From: Bacillota bacterium
GTDB taxonomy: Bacteria > Bacillota > Clostridia > DSM-8532
NCBI GenBank assembly: GCA_023410885.1
Contig: JAEYPI010000255.1
Location: forward strand, 1-25,758
Direction: 5' to 3'
DNA length: 25,758 nt
A model generated the notes under the pieces. The model was given only the letters and a program-made list of their open reading frames with translations. It searched no databases and had not been told where the DNA came from. Shown in pieces: positions 6,915-13,724 of this stretch. The position numbers were made by a program, and so were the translations under genes. Within the stretch, counting starts at the first letter, position 1, and each line of letters starts with the position of its first letter.

Positions 6915-8063
6915 CTATTTTTTATTCGAAACGTAGTTAAGGGGGTCTTGCCGTTCACCGTTCTTTCTCACTTCAAAGTGAAGGTGATAGCCTGTGGACA
7001 AGCCCGTTGTTCCAACTTTTGCAATAGCATCTCCGGCATTAACCTTTTGCCCTTCTTTAACCAGCAGTCCTCCGTTAATGATATGTAAATACAAAGTCGT
7101 TATCCCGCCACCATGGTCGATAATGATGGTGTTTCCGGATCCGCCGCTTCTCCATCCTGACCAAATGACAGTACCAGAAGCCGCAGCCTTTATAGAGGCA
7201 TTTTTCGGAGCATTAATGTCAATTCCGCCATGGAATTTTTTATATTTTAGAATGGGATGTATACGGTACCCAAATGGGGATGATATCCCATAATAGCCCG
7301 GAGTAGGCCATTGCATGGTGCCACCGGTATACTTCGTATTATTAGAAGTGGATTTTTTAATGAGTTCCCCTAACTCTTTAGCTTCTTTTTCCAGCTGATT
7401 TTCCGCTTTTTCGAGCTGGGCTATGCTTTGCTGACTTTGGGATATACGATTTTCGGTAGCCGATCGGGATACTTCAAGCTCTTTGATAGCTTGGAGGCTT
7501 TCTTCCAATTGCTGCTGCGCATTGTCTTCTTCCCGTTGTTTAGTATCCTTTAACTCATTGATTTCTGCCTGCTTCTTTTCCAGTCCTGCCATCAAATCCT
7601 GATCAAACTTTGAAACCAACTGAAGCAGATGGAGCTTTTGGAACATGTCGTCGAAGCTCTCACTCTTGAGAATTTCATCAACACTCGCATTGGTTTTACT
7701 TTGAATATACAACACAACGAGTCTTTCCTGAAAAAGCTTCAGCTGTGCATCGTACTCCTCTTGAGCTTGTTGAATGGCTGCATCCAAGGTTAGGATGGCT
7801 GATTCGATATCTTTGATTCTAGCTTCAATTTCGCTTCTTTCATAGCCCTTCTTTTCAAGATCGGCAATAATACTCTCACGGGCTTTTTTATCCTTTAAAA
7901 GGCTTTGAGAAGCTGCCTTTTTTTGCGCGCTAATCGCATTGATTTCTTTTTGGGTCTGCTGAAGCTCTTTTTTAGCCTCATCCACAGACGTCGCAGAAGC
8001 AGTAAACGCTATTGATACCACTAGCGTCAATGATACTACCACTGCCATGATTCTCTTTATCAT
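6915..8063 (-). CDS. Secreted coiled-coil M23 (LytM-type) metallopeptidase
   Basis: 382-residue exported murein hydrolase. The ATG at 8063 has GGGGG about 9 nt upstream; it starts a signal peptide (MIKRIMAVVV, hydrophobic to about 23, cleavage likely after ASA). A long coiled coil rich in E, K, Q and A fills about 25-235. The C-terminal M23 domain begins at GISSPFGYRIHPI and has all zinc ligands: HGGID (H, D) and YHLHFEV (HxH), with LYLH as the active-site histidine region. Coiled coil plus M23 downstream of ftsEX is the EnvC/PcsB-like arrangement in which FtsEX gates septal peptidoglycan hydrolysis. Unlike E. coli EnvC, whose LytM domain is degenerate, this domain looks catalytically competent. 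Confidence 0.93.
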   Translation of the reverse strand: MIKRIMAVVVSLTLVVSIAFTASATSVDEAKKELQQTQKEINAISAQKKAASQSLLKDKKARESIIADLEKKGYERSEIEARIKDIESAILTLDAAIQQAQEEYDAQLKLFQERLVVLYIQSKTNASVDEILKSESFDDMFQKLHLLQLVSKFDQDLMAGLEKKQAEINELKDTKQREEDNAQQQLEESLQAIKELEVSRSATENRISQSQQSIAQLEKAENQLEKEAKELGELIKKSTSNNTKYTGGTMQWPTPGYYGISSPFGYRIHPILKYKKFHGGIDINAPKNASIKAAASGTVIWSGWRSGGSGNTIIIDHGGGITTLYLHIINGGLLVKEGQKVNAGDAIAKVGTTGLSTGYHLHFEVRKNGERQDPLNYVSNKK

Positions 8064-8182
8064 ATGTAAAGGCCCCCATCCCATGTTTTTTGTGGCACCT
8101 ATGCAAAGTTACCAATAAATATGGTTACAAAATCTAACAATTTCGTTACATTTACTTTAATGAATATTATATCCTTAGGTGG

Positions 8183-9094
8183 TTATACATTCAAGTGTTT
8201 TCTCACTGATAACAGACTGCCTATCCCGCCAATAATGATTCCAAAAATGGTATAGATCAAGAAAATGCGCATTGCAACAGGACTAAAGGCCATTACCTGT
8301 AGTGTTGTGAGCTTGAAATTTAGGAGTACACTGTTGATGACATTCTGCAGCCAAGTATAAGCCTGAGAAGTCAAGAAGAAGGAGACTAAGGCTCCAATAA
8401 AGCCTATCAGAACACCTTCCACTATAAAGGGCCACCGGATAAAGCTATCCAATGCACCTACATATTTCATAATTTCAATTTCGCGCCGTCTTGCAAAAAC
8501 CGTAAGGCGTATGGTATTTGAAATCAAGAAAACTGAAATGATCATCAGTATGGCCAGGAGTGCAAACGTAACATAGTTAAAGACTTTTAGCACCCCTTCA
8601 AGCTTTTCCAAGCCATCCTTATTATAACCTATAAATTCTTTGTTTACGCCTTGAAACTCTTTTATTTGGCTGATAAATTCATCGCTGTAAAAAGGATCGG
8701 TTAGTCTTATGTAATAGGATTCAGCCGCATTATCAACAGTAAATCCTTTTAAAAGCGAGTCGTCCTTCAAGTTGTTTTTCAAATTCTCGAACATTTCTTC
8801 CTTTGTCTCAATCCGGTACTGGGAGACAACTCCGGCAGCTTGCTGCCCGTCAATAAAAGCGATGACCTCTTCACGTTCAAAGGCTGATGCTTCAGGATAT
8901 AAAAAAGCGATGACTTCTAAATCGCGCTTCATGGTTTCCACATTGGAGCTAATGTTAACCGCAATAAGGAGTATGATACCCAGAGAGAATAGGGCTGCTA
9001 CCACTGTCATGATGGATGCAAAAGACATCAGCTTGTTTTTATAGACATTATGAGAACCTTCTTTGAATAAAAGCTGTAATGTTCTAATTTTCAT
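8183..9094 (-). CDS. ftsX: Cell division protein FtsX
   Basis: 303-residue membrane partner of FtsE. TM1 is at about 22-45, an extracellular loop of about 120 residues follows, then three TM segments (about 170-195, 220-245, 270-295) and the conserved RREIEIMKYVGAL motif. The start at 9094 (MKIRTLQLLF) is chosen for AAAGGG 10 nt upstream; it overlaps the last 11 nt of ftsE, indicating coupled translation. FtsX transmits the FtsE ATPase cycle across the membrane to a peptidoglycan hydrolase, here most likely the M23 protein 119 nt downstream. Confidence 0.94.
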   Translation of the reverse strand: MKIRTLQLLFKEGSHNVYKNKLMSFASIMTVVAALFSLGIILLIAVNISSNVETMKRDLEVIAFLYPEASAFEREEVIAFIDGQQAAGVVSQYRIETKEEMFENLKNNLKDDSLLKGFTVDNAAESYYIRLTDPFYSDEFISQIKEFQGVNKEFIGYNKDGLEKLEGVLKVFNYVTFALLAILMIISVFLISNTIRLTVFARRREIEIMKYVGALDSFIRWPFIVEGVLIGFIGALVSFFLTSQAYTWLQNVINSVLLNFKLTTLQVMAFSPVAMRIFLIYTIFGIIIGGIGSLLSVRKHLNV

Positions 9095-9770
9095 TGGCAT
9101 ATAACCCTTTCTGCTCATCGCTCTTCAGCTGTCCGCGCTCAAGGGCAATGTCGCGTTTTTTCATGGTATCCACGATGTTCTTTTCGTGGGTCGCCACAAT
9201 AACCGTTGTTCCGCGCTGATTTATTTCCTCAAGAAGGTTCATAATTTCCCATGAAGTTTTGGGATCCAGATTTCCAGTAGGCTCATCAGCAATGAGTACG
9301 GCCGGATTATTGACCAACGCCCGTGCCAATACAATTCTTTGTTGCTCGCCCCCTGAGAGTTGATTGGGATAGGCCTTGGCTTTTTTACTCAAGCCTACTA
9401 ATCCCAACGCAAGCGGGACCTGTCTTCGGATTTCCCGAGGTGTGGCCTCAACAATTTGCATGGCAAAAGCCACATTGTCATAAGCTGTTTTATTGGGTAG
9501 GAGTCTAAAATCCTGAAAAACGACGCCAAGACTGCGTCTTAGATAGGGTATCTCCGAACGGGGCATGTTGTGAACACTATAGCCATTGACATAGACTTCC
9601 CCTTCGGTAGGTACTTCTTCATGCATGAGAAGCTTTAAAAATGTTGATTTCCCTGAGCCGCTGGCTCCTATGATAAATGCGAATTCACCTTTTTCAACTC
9701 TGATCGTAAGATTCTTAAGTCCGACCACGCCGTTGGAATACACCTTCGTTGTGTCAACAAACCTAATCAT
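9084..9770 (-). CDS. ftsE: Cell division ATP-binding protein FtsE
   Basis: 228-residue ABC-type ATPase. The ATG at 9770 (MIRFVDTTKV) follows GGGGGA by 6 nt; an earlier in-frame start has no such site. Walker A GASGSGKST (35-43), Q-loop VVFQDFRLLP (Q86), signature LSGGEQQR (138-145), Walker B VLIADEPTGNLDP (158-170) and the switch histidine THE are intact. FtsE with FtsX forms the complex controlling septal cell-wall hydrolysis. The two genes overlap, so they are made together. Confidence 0.95.
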   Translation of the reverse strand: MIRFVDTTKVYSNGVVGLKNLTIRVEKGEFAFIIGASGSGKSTFLKLLMHEEVPTEGEVYVNGYSVHNMPRSEIPYLRRSLGVVFQDFRLLPNKTAYDNVAFAMQIVEATPREIRRQVPLALGLVGLSKKAKAYPNQLSGGEQQRIVLARALVNNPAVLIADEPTGNLDPKTSWEIMNLLEEINQRGTTVIVATHEKNIVDTMKKRDIALERGQLKSDEQKGLYANEN

Positions 9771-9865
9771 TTGATTCCCCCATAAAATTAGGGTGCGCAC
9801 CTGCAGCCAGAGCACAAGCCCGACCCATTAATAGAGGTGTATGTCTGCGGTTAGAGAAGCAAGGT

Positions 9866-10945
9866 TTACCTGGACACTTCGTCAAGATAGCGTTTAACCA
9901 TCATGGCTACCTTGAAATAAATAGCGTCGTCAAACTTCCTCAAGTCCATCCCTGTTATTTTCTGTATCTTATCCAGACGATACACCAGTGTATTACGATG
10001 AATAAAAAGCTGTCGGGAGGTCTCACTAACATTAAGGTTATTTTCGAAGAATTTCTGTATGGTCATCATTGTTTCAGAGTCTATGGTCTCAAAAACACCT
10101 TCTCTGAAAACCTCATTGAGGAATAAGCGGCAAAGTGTAGTAGGCAATTGGTAAATAAGCCTTCCAATGCCCAAGTGATTATAGTCCACAATATTCTTAT
10201 CAGCTTCAAATATCTGACCAATCTTTAAAGCTGTTTGAGCATCCTTGTAGGAACGGGCCACATCCCGAAGGCTTTCGGCTTCGGTACCAATTCCGATGCT
10301 CGCTTTGATCATGAGCTCACTGTTTAAAGTGTCAATGATGATGCGTGCTTTCTTATGAACCTCATCATTGTCTTCCTTATCTTTTAGTTCCTTTACCAAT
10401 ACAGTATTTTGGTCATCTAAAAGAATGATGTAGTCCTTACTGTTATTGGGGAACAGGCTCTGAATGATGTTATAGGCATACAGCTCCCTTGTCTTTTCGG
10501 TACGGACAAGGTAAACAATTCTTCTGGACTCACTTTTAACCCTTAATTCTTTAGCTCTGATGGTAATATCTCCAGGAAGTATGTTGCCAAGAAGCACATT
10601 CTTCATAAAGTTGCTTCTATCATATTTCTCATCATAATAAAGCTTGGCATTTTCCAAGCCTATAGAAATAAGCTCAGCATGTTTTTTTCTATCCGGATGG
10701 TCACTGACGAGATACAACACAAAATCCAGTCGGCCGTTGATCTCGATTTTCTTCATGACAAGACCAGGCTTTTCAATATACATAGCATTGGATGTTAAAA
10801 AGTCCGAGCATTGATCATGGATCAATCCGATCTCATCTTCATTAGTACTGGCAATAACTGCGCCAGTACTGTCAGTAATGCCAAATTCATTACCGATAGA
10901 GTCACGAATTCGCGTGACCACCGATTGGAAAACCTTAAATGCCAA
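9866..10945 (-). CDS. CdaR/PucR-family transcriptional regulator
   Basis: 359-residue regulator. The TTG at 10945 (MAFKVFQSVVTRIRDSIGNE) is chosen because GGAGG sits 8 nt upstream, removing 21 residues that would run back into the promoter. The N-terminal part (about 1-130) resembles a CdaR-type sugar-diacid recognition domain (FGITDSTGAVIAST), the middle is a degenerate GGDEF-like domain (about 215-275), and the C-terminus carries the PucR/HTH_30 helix-turn-helix: ENNLNVSETSRQLFIHRNTL, then VYRLDKIQKITG. In Proteobacteria CdaR activates glucarate/galactarate use; no such genes are nearby, so ligand and targets are unknown. The next gene on this strand is ftsE, 95 nt downstream, with no obvious terminator between. 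Confidence 0.88.
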   Translation of the reverse strand: MAFKVFQSVVTRIRDSIGNEFGITDSTGAVIASTNEDEIGLIHDQCSDFLTSNAMYIEKPGLVMKKIEINGRLDFVLYLVSDHPDRKKHAELISIGLENAKLYYDEKYDRSNFMKNVLLGNILPGDITIRAKELRVKSESRRIVYLVRTEKTRELYAYNIIQSLFPNNSKDYIILLDDQNTVLVKELKDKEDNDEVHKKARIIIDTLNSELMIKASIGIGTEAESLRDVARSYKDAQTALKIGQIFEADKNIVDYNHLGIGRLIYQLPTTLCRLFLNEVFREGVFETIDSETMMTIQKFFENNLNVSETSRQLFIHRNTLVYRLDKIQKITGMDLRKFDDAIYFKVAMMVKRYLDEVSR

Positions 10946-10990
10946 GCAAAAAACCTCCAATAAGCGACAAAATCCCGATACTTTGCTCTT

Positions 10991-11019
10991 ATTATACACA
11001 ATTATCAAGGATGATACAA
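10991..11019 (-). promoter_or_regulatory. Predicted promoter of the CdaR-type regulator
   Basis: Minus-strand TTGTAT (11019-11014) and TATAAT (10996-10991) with 17-bp spacing, placing the start near 10984 and giving a leader of about 40 nt before the TTG start codon. It may also feed ftsEX downstream. Confidence 0.65.
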
Positions 11020-11100
11020 CTTTTTTATCTATTCAGTGTTAATTTATAGAAGACAATACCCTTGATTCCGTAATGATAAGCGCTTAAGCCATACCCTCTT

Positions 11101-11943
11101 TTATTCATTGAGTAACACACATTCCGAAAAGACAATCCGTATGGTGTTCAGCAATTCCTTATTGCGGAAACGGGCAGCGTTGTGAATGAATATCCTCACA
11201 GGTGCACAGGTTAATAGAAAGCCGATCATAAAATCATCGTCCTCAATGATAGAATTGCCTTTTTTAATACCAAAGCCGTCGGCAACATCCTCAGGTATTT
11301 CAAAAGGATGGGCGCCTTCAACCTTATAACCCCCTCCATGCAGAACAAAAACATGAAGCTCAGGCACCCGAGGCACCTGCATTCTGACGAAAGCAGTTAA
11401 AAGGTGGATGTATTCTTCATACTGACGTTCAATAAAAAACTGGCGAATAGAGCGTTCAACCTCAGATTCAAGTCTTTTGACATAATCTCCAAGCCTAAAA
11501 GTAACAAAGCCTTCCAAGGTTAAATTATCCGTACTTCTCAAGTACTCTGCAATTTTTACAGATATCAACCTTCTTCTTGACTCTATAAGACTCCCAAGAT
11601 TTCCTTCACTCTGGGTATAAAGCCTTGTGCAGGCAATACGATAAATTTCATCCCGGTCTGCTTTAGGCAGACCTTCACAAATACGAGCGATGATCTTTTC
11701 AAGTATGTTTTTCTCGTAGGATTTAAGAATATATTCAGCAAGCATATCTGAAAGGTGATTAATAGCTGCCAGATATTTTCTGCCGTTTTTCTTGATACAG
11801 CCGTCCATCAGCACTGTCAGACAGTTTTCATCCTGACTAAACCGAACCCTGAATGGACTTCGTACATTGGTCTCAAATCTTTTCTCTAGATAACCGGCCA
11901 ATCCTTTAATGTCTTTTACGTAGTCTACCCTGAAGGATGGCAT
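11101..11943 (-). CDS. ytxC: Putative sporulation protein YtxC
   Basis: 280-residue soluble protein of the YtxC family, found in spore-forming Bacilli and Clostridia; its molecular role is not established. Recognisable parts are the central LRSTDNLTLEGFVTFRLGDY stretch and the C-terminal HNAARFRNKELLNTIRIVF. No signal peptide, membrane segment or catalytic motif is visible. The ATG at 11943 follows AAGGGATGTG. The gene is about 80 nt upstream of the regulator's promoter and is followed upstream by a repeat-rich gap. Confidence 0.85.
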   Translation of the reverse strand: MPSFRVDYVKDIKGLAGYLEKRFETNVRSPFRVRFSQDENCLTVLMDGCIKKNGRKYLAAINHLSDMLAEYILKSYEKNILEKIIARICEGLPKADRDEIYRIACTRLYTQSEGNLGSLIESRRRLISVKIAEYLRSTDNLTLEGFVTFRLGDYVKRLESEVERSIRQFFIERQYEEYIHLLTAFVRMQVPRVPELHVFVLHGGGYKVEGAHPFEIPEDVADGFGIKKGNSIIEDDDFMIGFLLTCAPVRIFIHNAARFRNKELLNTIRIVFSECVLLNE

Positions 11944-12186
11944 CTTCTCACATCCCTTCAGGTGTAGTATATGTCATCCTCATTGTCCGTTATACAGAAC
12001 ATAAAGGAATTACGTTACCAAAAATCGACAGTGTTTTTCCTGGATAGAGGCTGGTAATATGAGGTGTTTCTTAAAAATAGCCAGTAGAAGTGCTATAGAT
12101 GTGACTAGACATAATCTAGAAGTAATCAGCGTCTGGGAATCACATCCCATGTTTTTCGCGCATATCTTATATCATCCGCACCTTTC

Positions 12187-12309
12187 ATATTGGGTCGAGC
12201 CATGTTGTGCGTTTCACGCACGCCCTTATATTGGGCCAAGCCATGTTGTGCGTTTTACGCACGCCCTTATATTGGGTCAAGCCATGTTGTGCGTTTCACG
12301 TATTCCTTC
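12187..12309. repeat. Three tandem 41-bp repeats containing short hairpins
   Basis: Units start at 12187, 12228 and 12269, exactly 41 bp apart, each beginning ATATTGGG(T/C)C(A/G)AGCC and then TGTTGTGCG. Units 1 and 2 end in a perfect 6-bp hairpin GTGCGT-TT(C/T)-ACGCAC; unit 3 decays after GTGCGTTTCACG. Differences fall in the hairpin loop or in purine-purine or pyrimidine-pyrimidine swaps. The block fills part of the 480-bp gap between ytxC and the PC4-like gene (11944-12426), in which I see no gene. A vaguer partial copy may lie at 12150-12185. Confidence 0.9.
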
Positions 12310-12344
12310 TTCGCCCGGCCGGCAAATCGTGCGGTTCTAATATG

Positions 12345-12374
12345 CCGCACCCGTAAAAACTTTTACGGGTGCGG
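12345..12374. repeat. Perfect 14-bp inverted repeat
   Basis: CCGCACCCGTAAAA, 2 nt, then its exact complement TTTTACGGGTGCGG. There is no T-run on either side, so it is not a standard terminator. A second, overlapping hairpin uses GTGCGG (12329-12334) with CCGCAC (12345-12350), so alternative foldings compete for the same arm. The GTGCGG/CCGCAC core echoes the hairpin in the 41-bp repeats. Confidence 0.8.
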
Positions 12375-12391
12375 TTGAAGTACCTTCTATT

Positions 12392-12422
12392 ATTGGGTCT
12401 AGTCATTTTGTGCGTTCCGCAC
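12392..12422. repeat. Diverged copy of the 41-bp hairpin repeat
   Basis: ATTGGGTCTAGTCATTTTGTGCG followed by TTCCGCAC, shown here in two pieces, matches the 41-bp unit with scattered changes. The hairpin is one pair shorter, GTGCG-TTC-CGCAC, but still perfectly paired, so pairing was kept while sequence changed. It ends 4 nt before the stop codon of the PC4-like gene. Confidence 0.65.
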
Positions 12423-12426
12423 CCTA

Positions 12427-12651
12427 CTATTCTATTGTGTCCAAAACAGACCTAAGTTCACCCACGAATTCCAGAGGGATTGCCAGCCCCTTCTGACTGG
12501 GTCTAAATTCATCGCTGTTGCTGTCAAACCAAAATGTTCGAATATCTACATAAGACTTCGAGTTTTTGGTTACCTTTTTAATGTGAATCTCTTCCCGGCT
12601 ATTTTTCACAAATTTGCCAAGGAGCTCTTCAGAGTCCCAGAAATCTGCCAT
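12427..12651 (-). CDS. PC4/p15-like single-stranded DNA-binding protein
   Basis: 74-residue protein resembling the PC4 (SUB1/p15) coactivator family. The signature is VTKNSKSYVDIRTFWFDSN followed by EFRPSQKGLAIPLEFVGEL: a beta sheet with the IRxxW/Y motif, a 'P-x-x-KG' turn, and a C-terminal helix. Bacterial members bind single-stranded DNA as dimers; their role is poorly known. The ATG at 12651 has GGAGG 7 nt upstream. It stands alone between repeat clusters. Confidence 0.75.
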   Translation of the reverse strand: MADFWDSEELLGKFVKNSREEIHIKKVTKNSKSYVDIRTFWFDSNSDEFRPSQKGLAIPLEFVGELRSVLDTIE

Positions 12652-12700
12652 ACTTTTGCCTCCGATCTTTTATCTATCTTGTTTTAATATTTATTACATA

Positions 12701-12744
12701 GTAACAAGCATCGAAGCATCATAACGCATAACTTTGCTTGTTAC
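12701..12744. repeat. 10-bp inverted repeat GTAACAAGCA/TGCTTGTTAC
   Basis: Two exact complementary 10-mers at 12701-12710 and 12735-12744 enclose 24 nt. This lies just upstream of the PC4-like gene on its strand, so it could be a regulatory dyad, or part of the degenerate repeat cluster. Confidence 0.55.
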
Positions 12745-12920
12745 GAAGTACCAATAACTATGGTCCCCATTCGAAATCTTTGATTTATATCACGAGTCGA
12801 GGCTTGTTGTACGCTCCATTCGGAACATACGCTGTTAATGGGTAAGGTTATTCATACGAAGTATCAATGTTCTTGGGTCCCCATTCGAAATCTTTGATTT
12901 CGTTAATGGGTAAGGTTATT
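12743..12920. repeat. Direct duplication with a 41-bp-repeat remnant inserted in one copy
   Basis: A 25-bp block (GGTCCCCATTCG...GATTT) occurs at 12762-12786 and 12876-12900, and a 19-bp block GTTAATGGGTAAGGTTATT at 12834-12852 and 12902-12920. ACGAAGTA-type sequence precedes each copy. In the second copy the two blocks are 1 nt apart; in the first they are separated by 47 nt (12787-12833) that resemble the 41-bp unit (ATAT...GTCGAGGCTTGTTGTACG). The 387-bp gap 12652-13038 holds only these repeats and the leader of the next gene. Confidence 0.8.
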
Positions 12921-12995
12921 ATATCACAGAAATATTCATTCATTTCAATAAGAAAAAGGAATTAATTCTAAAAAAATGTCCATAATAAACTCGTG

Positions 12996-13013
12996 AAGCG
13001 GAATAATCCGCTT
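12996..13013 (+). promoter_or_regulatory. Hairpin in the leader of the DUF378 gene
   Basis: AAGCGGA-ATAA-TCCGCTT is a perfect 7-bp stem with a 4-nt loop, ending 11 nt before the AAAGGAG ribosome site at 13024-13030. No T-run follows, so it is not a terminator. It may stabilise the mRNA 5' region or serve as an operator. Confidence 0.4.
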
Positions 13014-13038
13014 TAAAAAAAGCAAAGGAGTCAGGATT

Positions 13039-13245
13039 ATGAGAACACCGATTGACAGAATTGCACTATTGCTCGTTATCATAGGCGCTCTTAACTGGCT
13101 ACTGGTAGGCCTTTTTCAATATGACCTCGTAGCAGGCATATTTGGCGTGGCAACCCTTGGTACAAGAATCGTATATTCTTTGGTAGGTATTGCAGGACTT
13201 TACTGCATCAGTCTACTATTTAGAGATGTACCAGTTGCAGAATAA
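13039..13245 (+). CDS. DUF378 family small membrane protein
   Basis: 68-residue protein of two hydrophobic helices (about 6-27 and 33-58). The family core is INRIAL-type start IDRIALLLVIIGALNWLLVG, followed by FQYDLVAGIFG and RIVYSLVGIAGLY. Function of DUF378 is unknown; B. subtilis YuzA is a member. The ATG at 13039 has AAAGGAG at 8 nt, a strong site. It is one of the few plus-strand genes and is flanked by terminators, so it forms a single-gene unit. Confidence 0.88.
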   Translation: MRTPIDRIALLLVIIGALNWLLVGLFQYDLVAGIFGVATLGTRIVYSLVGIAGLYCISLLFRDVPVAE

Positions 13246-13364
13246 CGCTTGACAAAGAGCGGCCTATCCATAATAACAACCTGATGAACGGTTCATACCG
13301 TAGCTTTTTTATTGTTTCCAATGAAGGCATGTTCGTTCATCAGGGCCTTGTTACTTCCAGTCAT

Positions 13365-13399
13365 AAAAATTCAGGGGACATAAGGTCCCCTGAATTTTT
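13365..13399. terminator. Strong bidirectional terminator
   Basis: AAAAATTCAGGGGAC-ATAAG-GTCCCCTGAATTTTT is a perfect 15-bp stem with T-runs on both strands. It ends the plus-strand DUF378 transcript and the convergent minus-strand small gene at 13422. A weaker hairpin (ACGGT-TCAT-ACCGT then AGCTTTTTT) lies at 13289-13308, and an 11-bp inverted repeat CCTGATGAACG/CGTTCATCAGG flanks it (13280-13290, 13334-13344). Confidence 0.85.
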
Positions 13400-13421
13400 G
13401 TAGCCTTCATACGCTCTTGCG

Positions 13422-13595
13422 TTAGGTTGCGCAAAACACCAACACTCCCTCATTGGCGGAAATTTCAAGAACTACGGAAAAGCCCTCACTGTCATCAAAA
13501 TGCAGAGCTGAAACAAAAAGCCCCAAATTATGGAGTGCATCATTGAAATCCTTTTCCATACGATTTTTGGCAATATCGCAAACAATGGTTTCCAT
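13422..13595 (-). CDS. Small protein of unknown function
   Basis: 57 residues from ATG at 13595, preferred because GGAGG lies 5 nt upstream; a start 18 nt earlier lacks such a site. I do not recognise the family. It is soluble and slightly acidic, with an amphipathic helix (CDIAKNRMEKDFNDALHNLG) followed by beta-like FVSALHFDDSEGFSVVLEIS. The GGAGG site and terminators on both sides (13654-13698 upstream, 13365-13399 downstream) support a real transcription unit, but no promoter is evident. Confidence 0.55.
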   Translation of the reverse strand: METIVCDIAKNRMEKDFNDALHNLGLFVSALHFDDSEGFSVVLEISANEGVLVFCAT

Positions 13596-13653
13596 AAAAG
13601 CCTCCGTATTCATCTCATCAGACCGGCATTCATCGGCTCAGAAACCATGCTGC

Positions 13654-13698
13654 AAAAAACAAGAAGAACAGAGCCATTCCATCGGTCCTTCTGTTCTT
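13654..13698 (-). terminator. Terminator of motAB
   Basis: Minus-strand AAGAACAGA and TCTGTTCTT pair perfectly (9 bp) around a 17-nt loop, followed by CTTGTTTTTT. It begins 27 nt after the motB stop codon. Confidence 0.65.
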
Positions 13699-13724
13699 CC
13701 CTATTATATAATATTTCCCTATAT

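Noticed and set aside
6761..6958. 65-residue minus-strand open frame after the M23 gene
   Set aside because: It overlaps the M23 gene's end and runs through a clear terminator; no ribosome site seen.
12187..12309. Possible CRISPR array
   Set aside because: The 41-bp units are directly abutting with no unique spacers and no cas genes nearby.
12059..12378. Cysteine-rich plus-strand open frames over the 41-bp repeats
   Set aside because: Their repeating peptides are a by-product of the tandem DNA repeat (two frames are open); there is no clear ribosome site.
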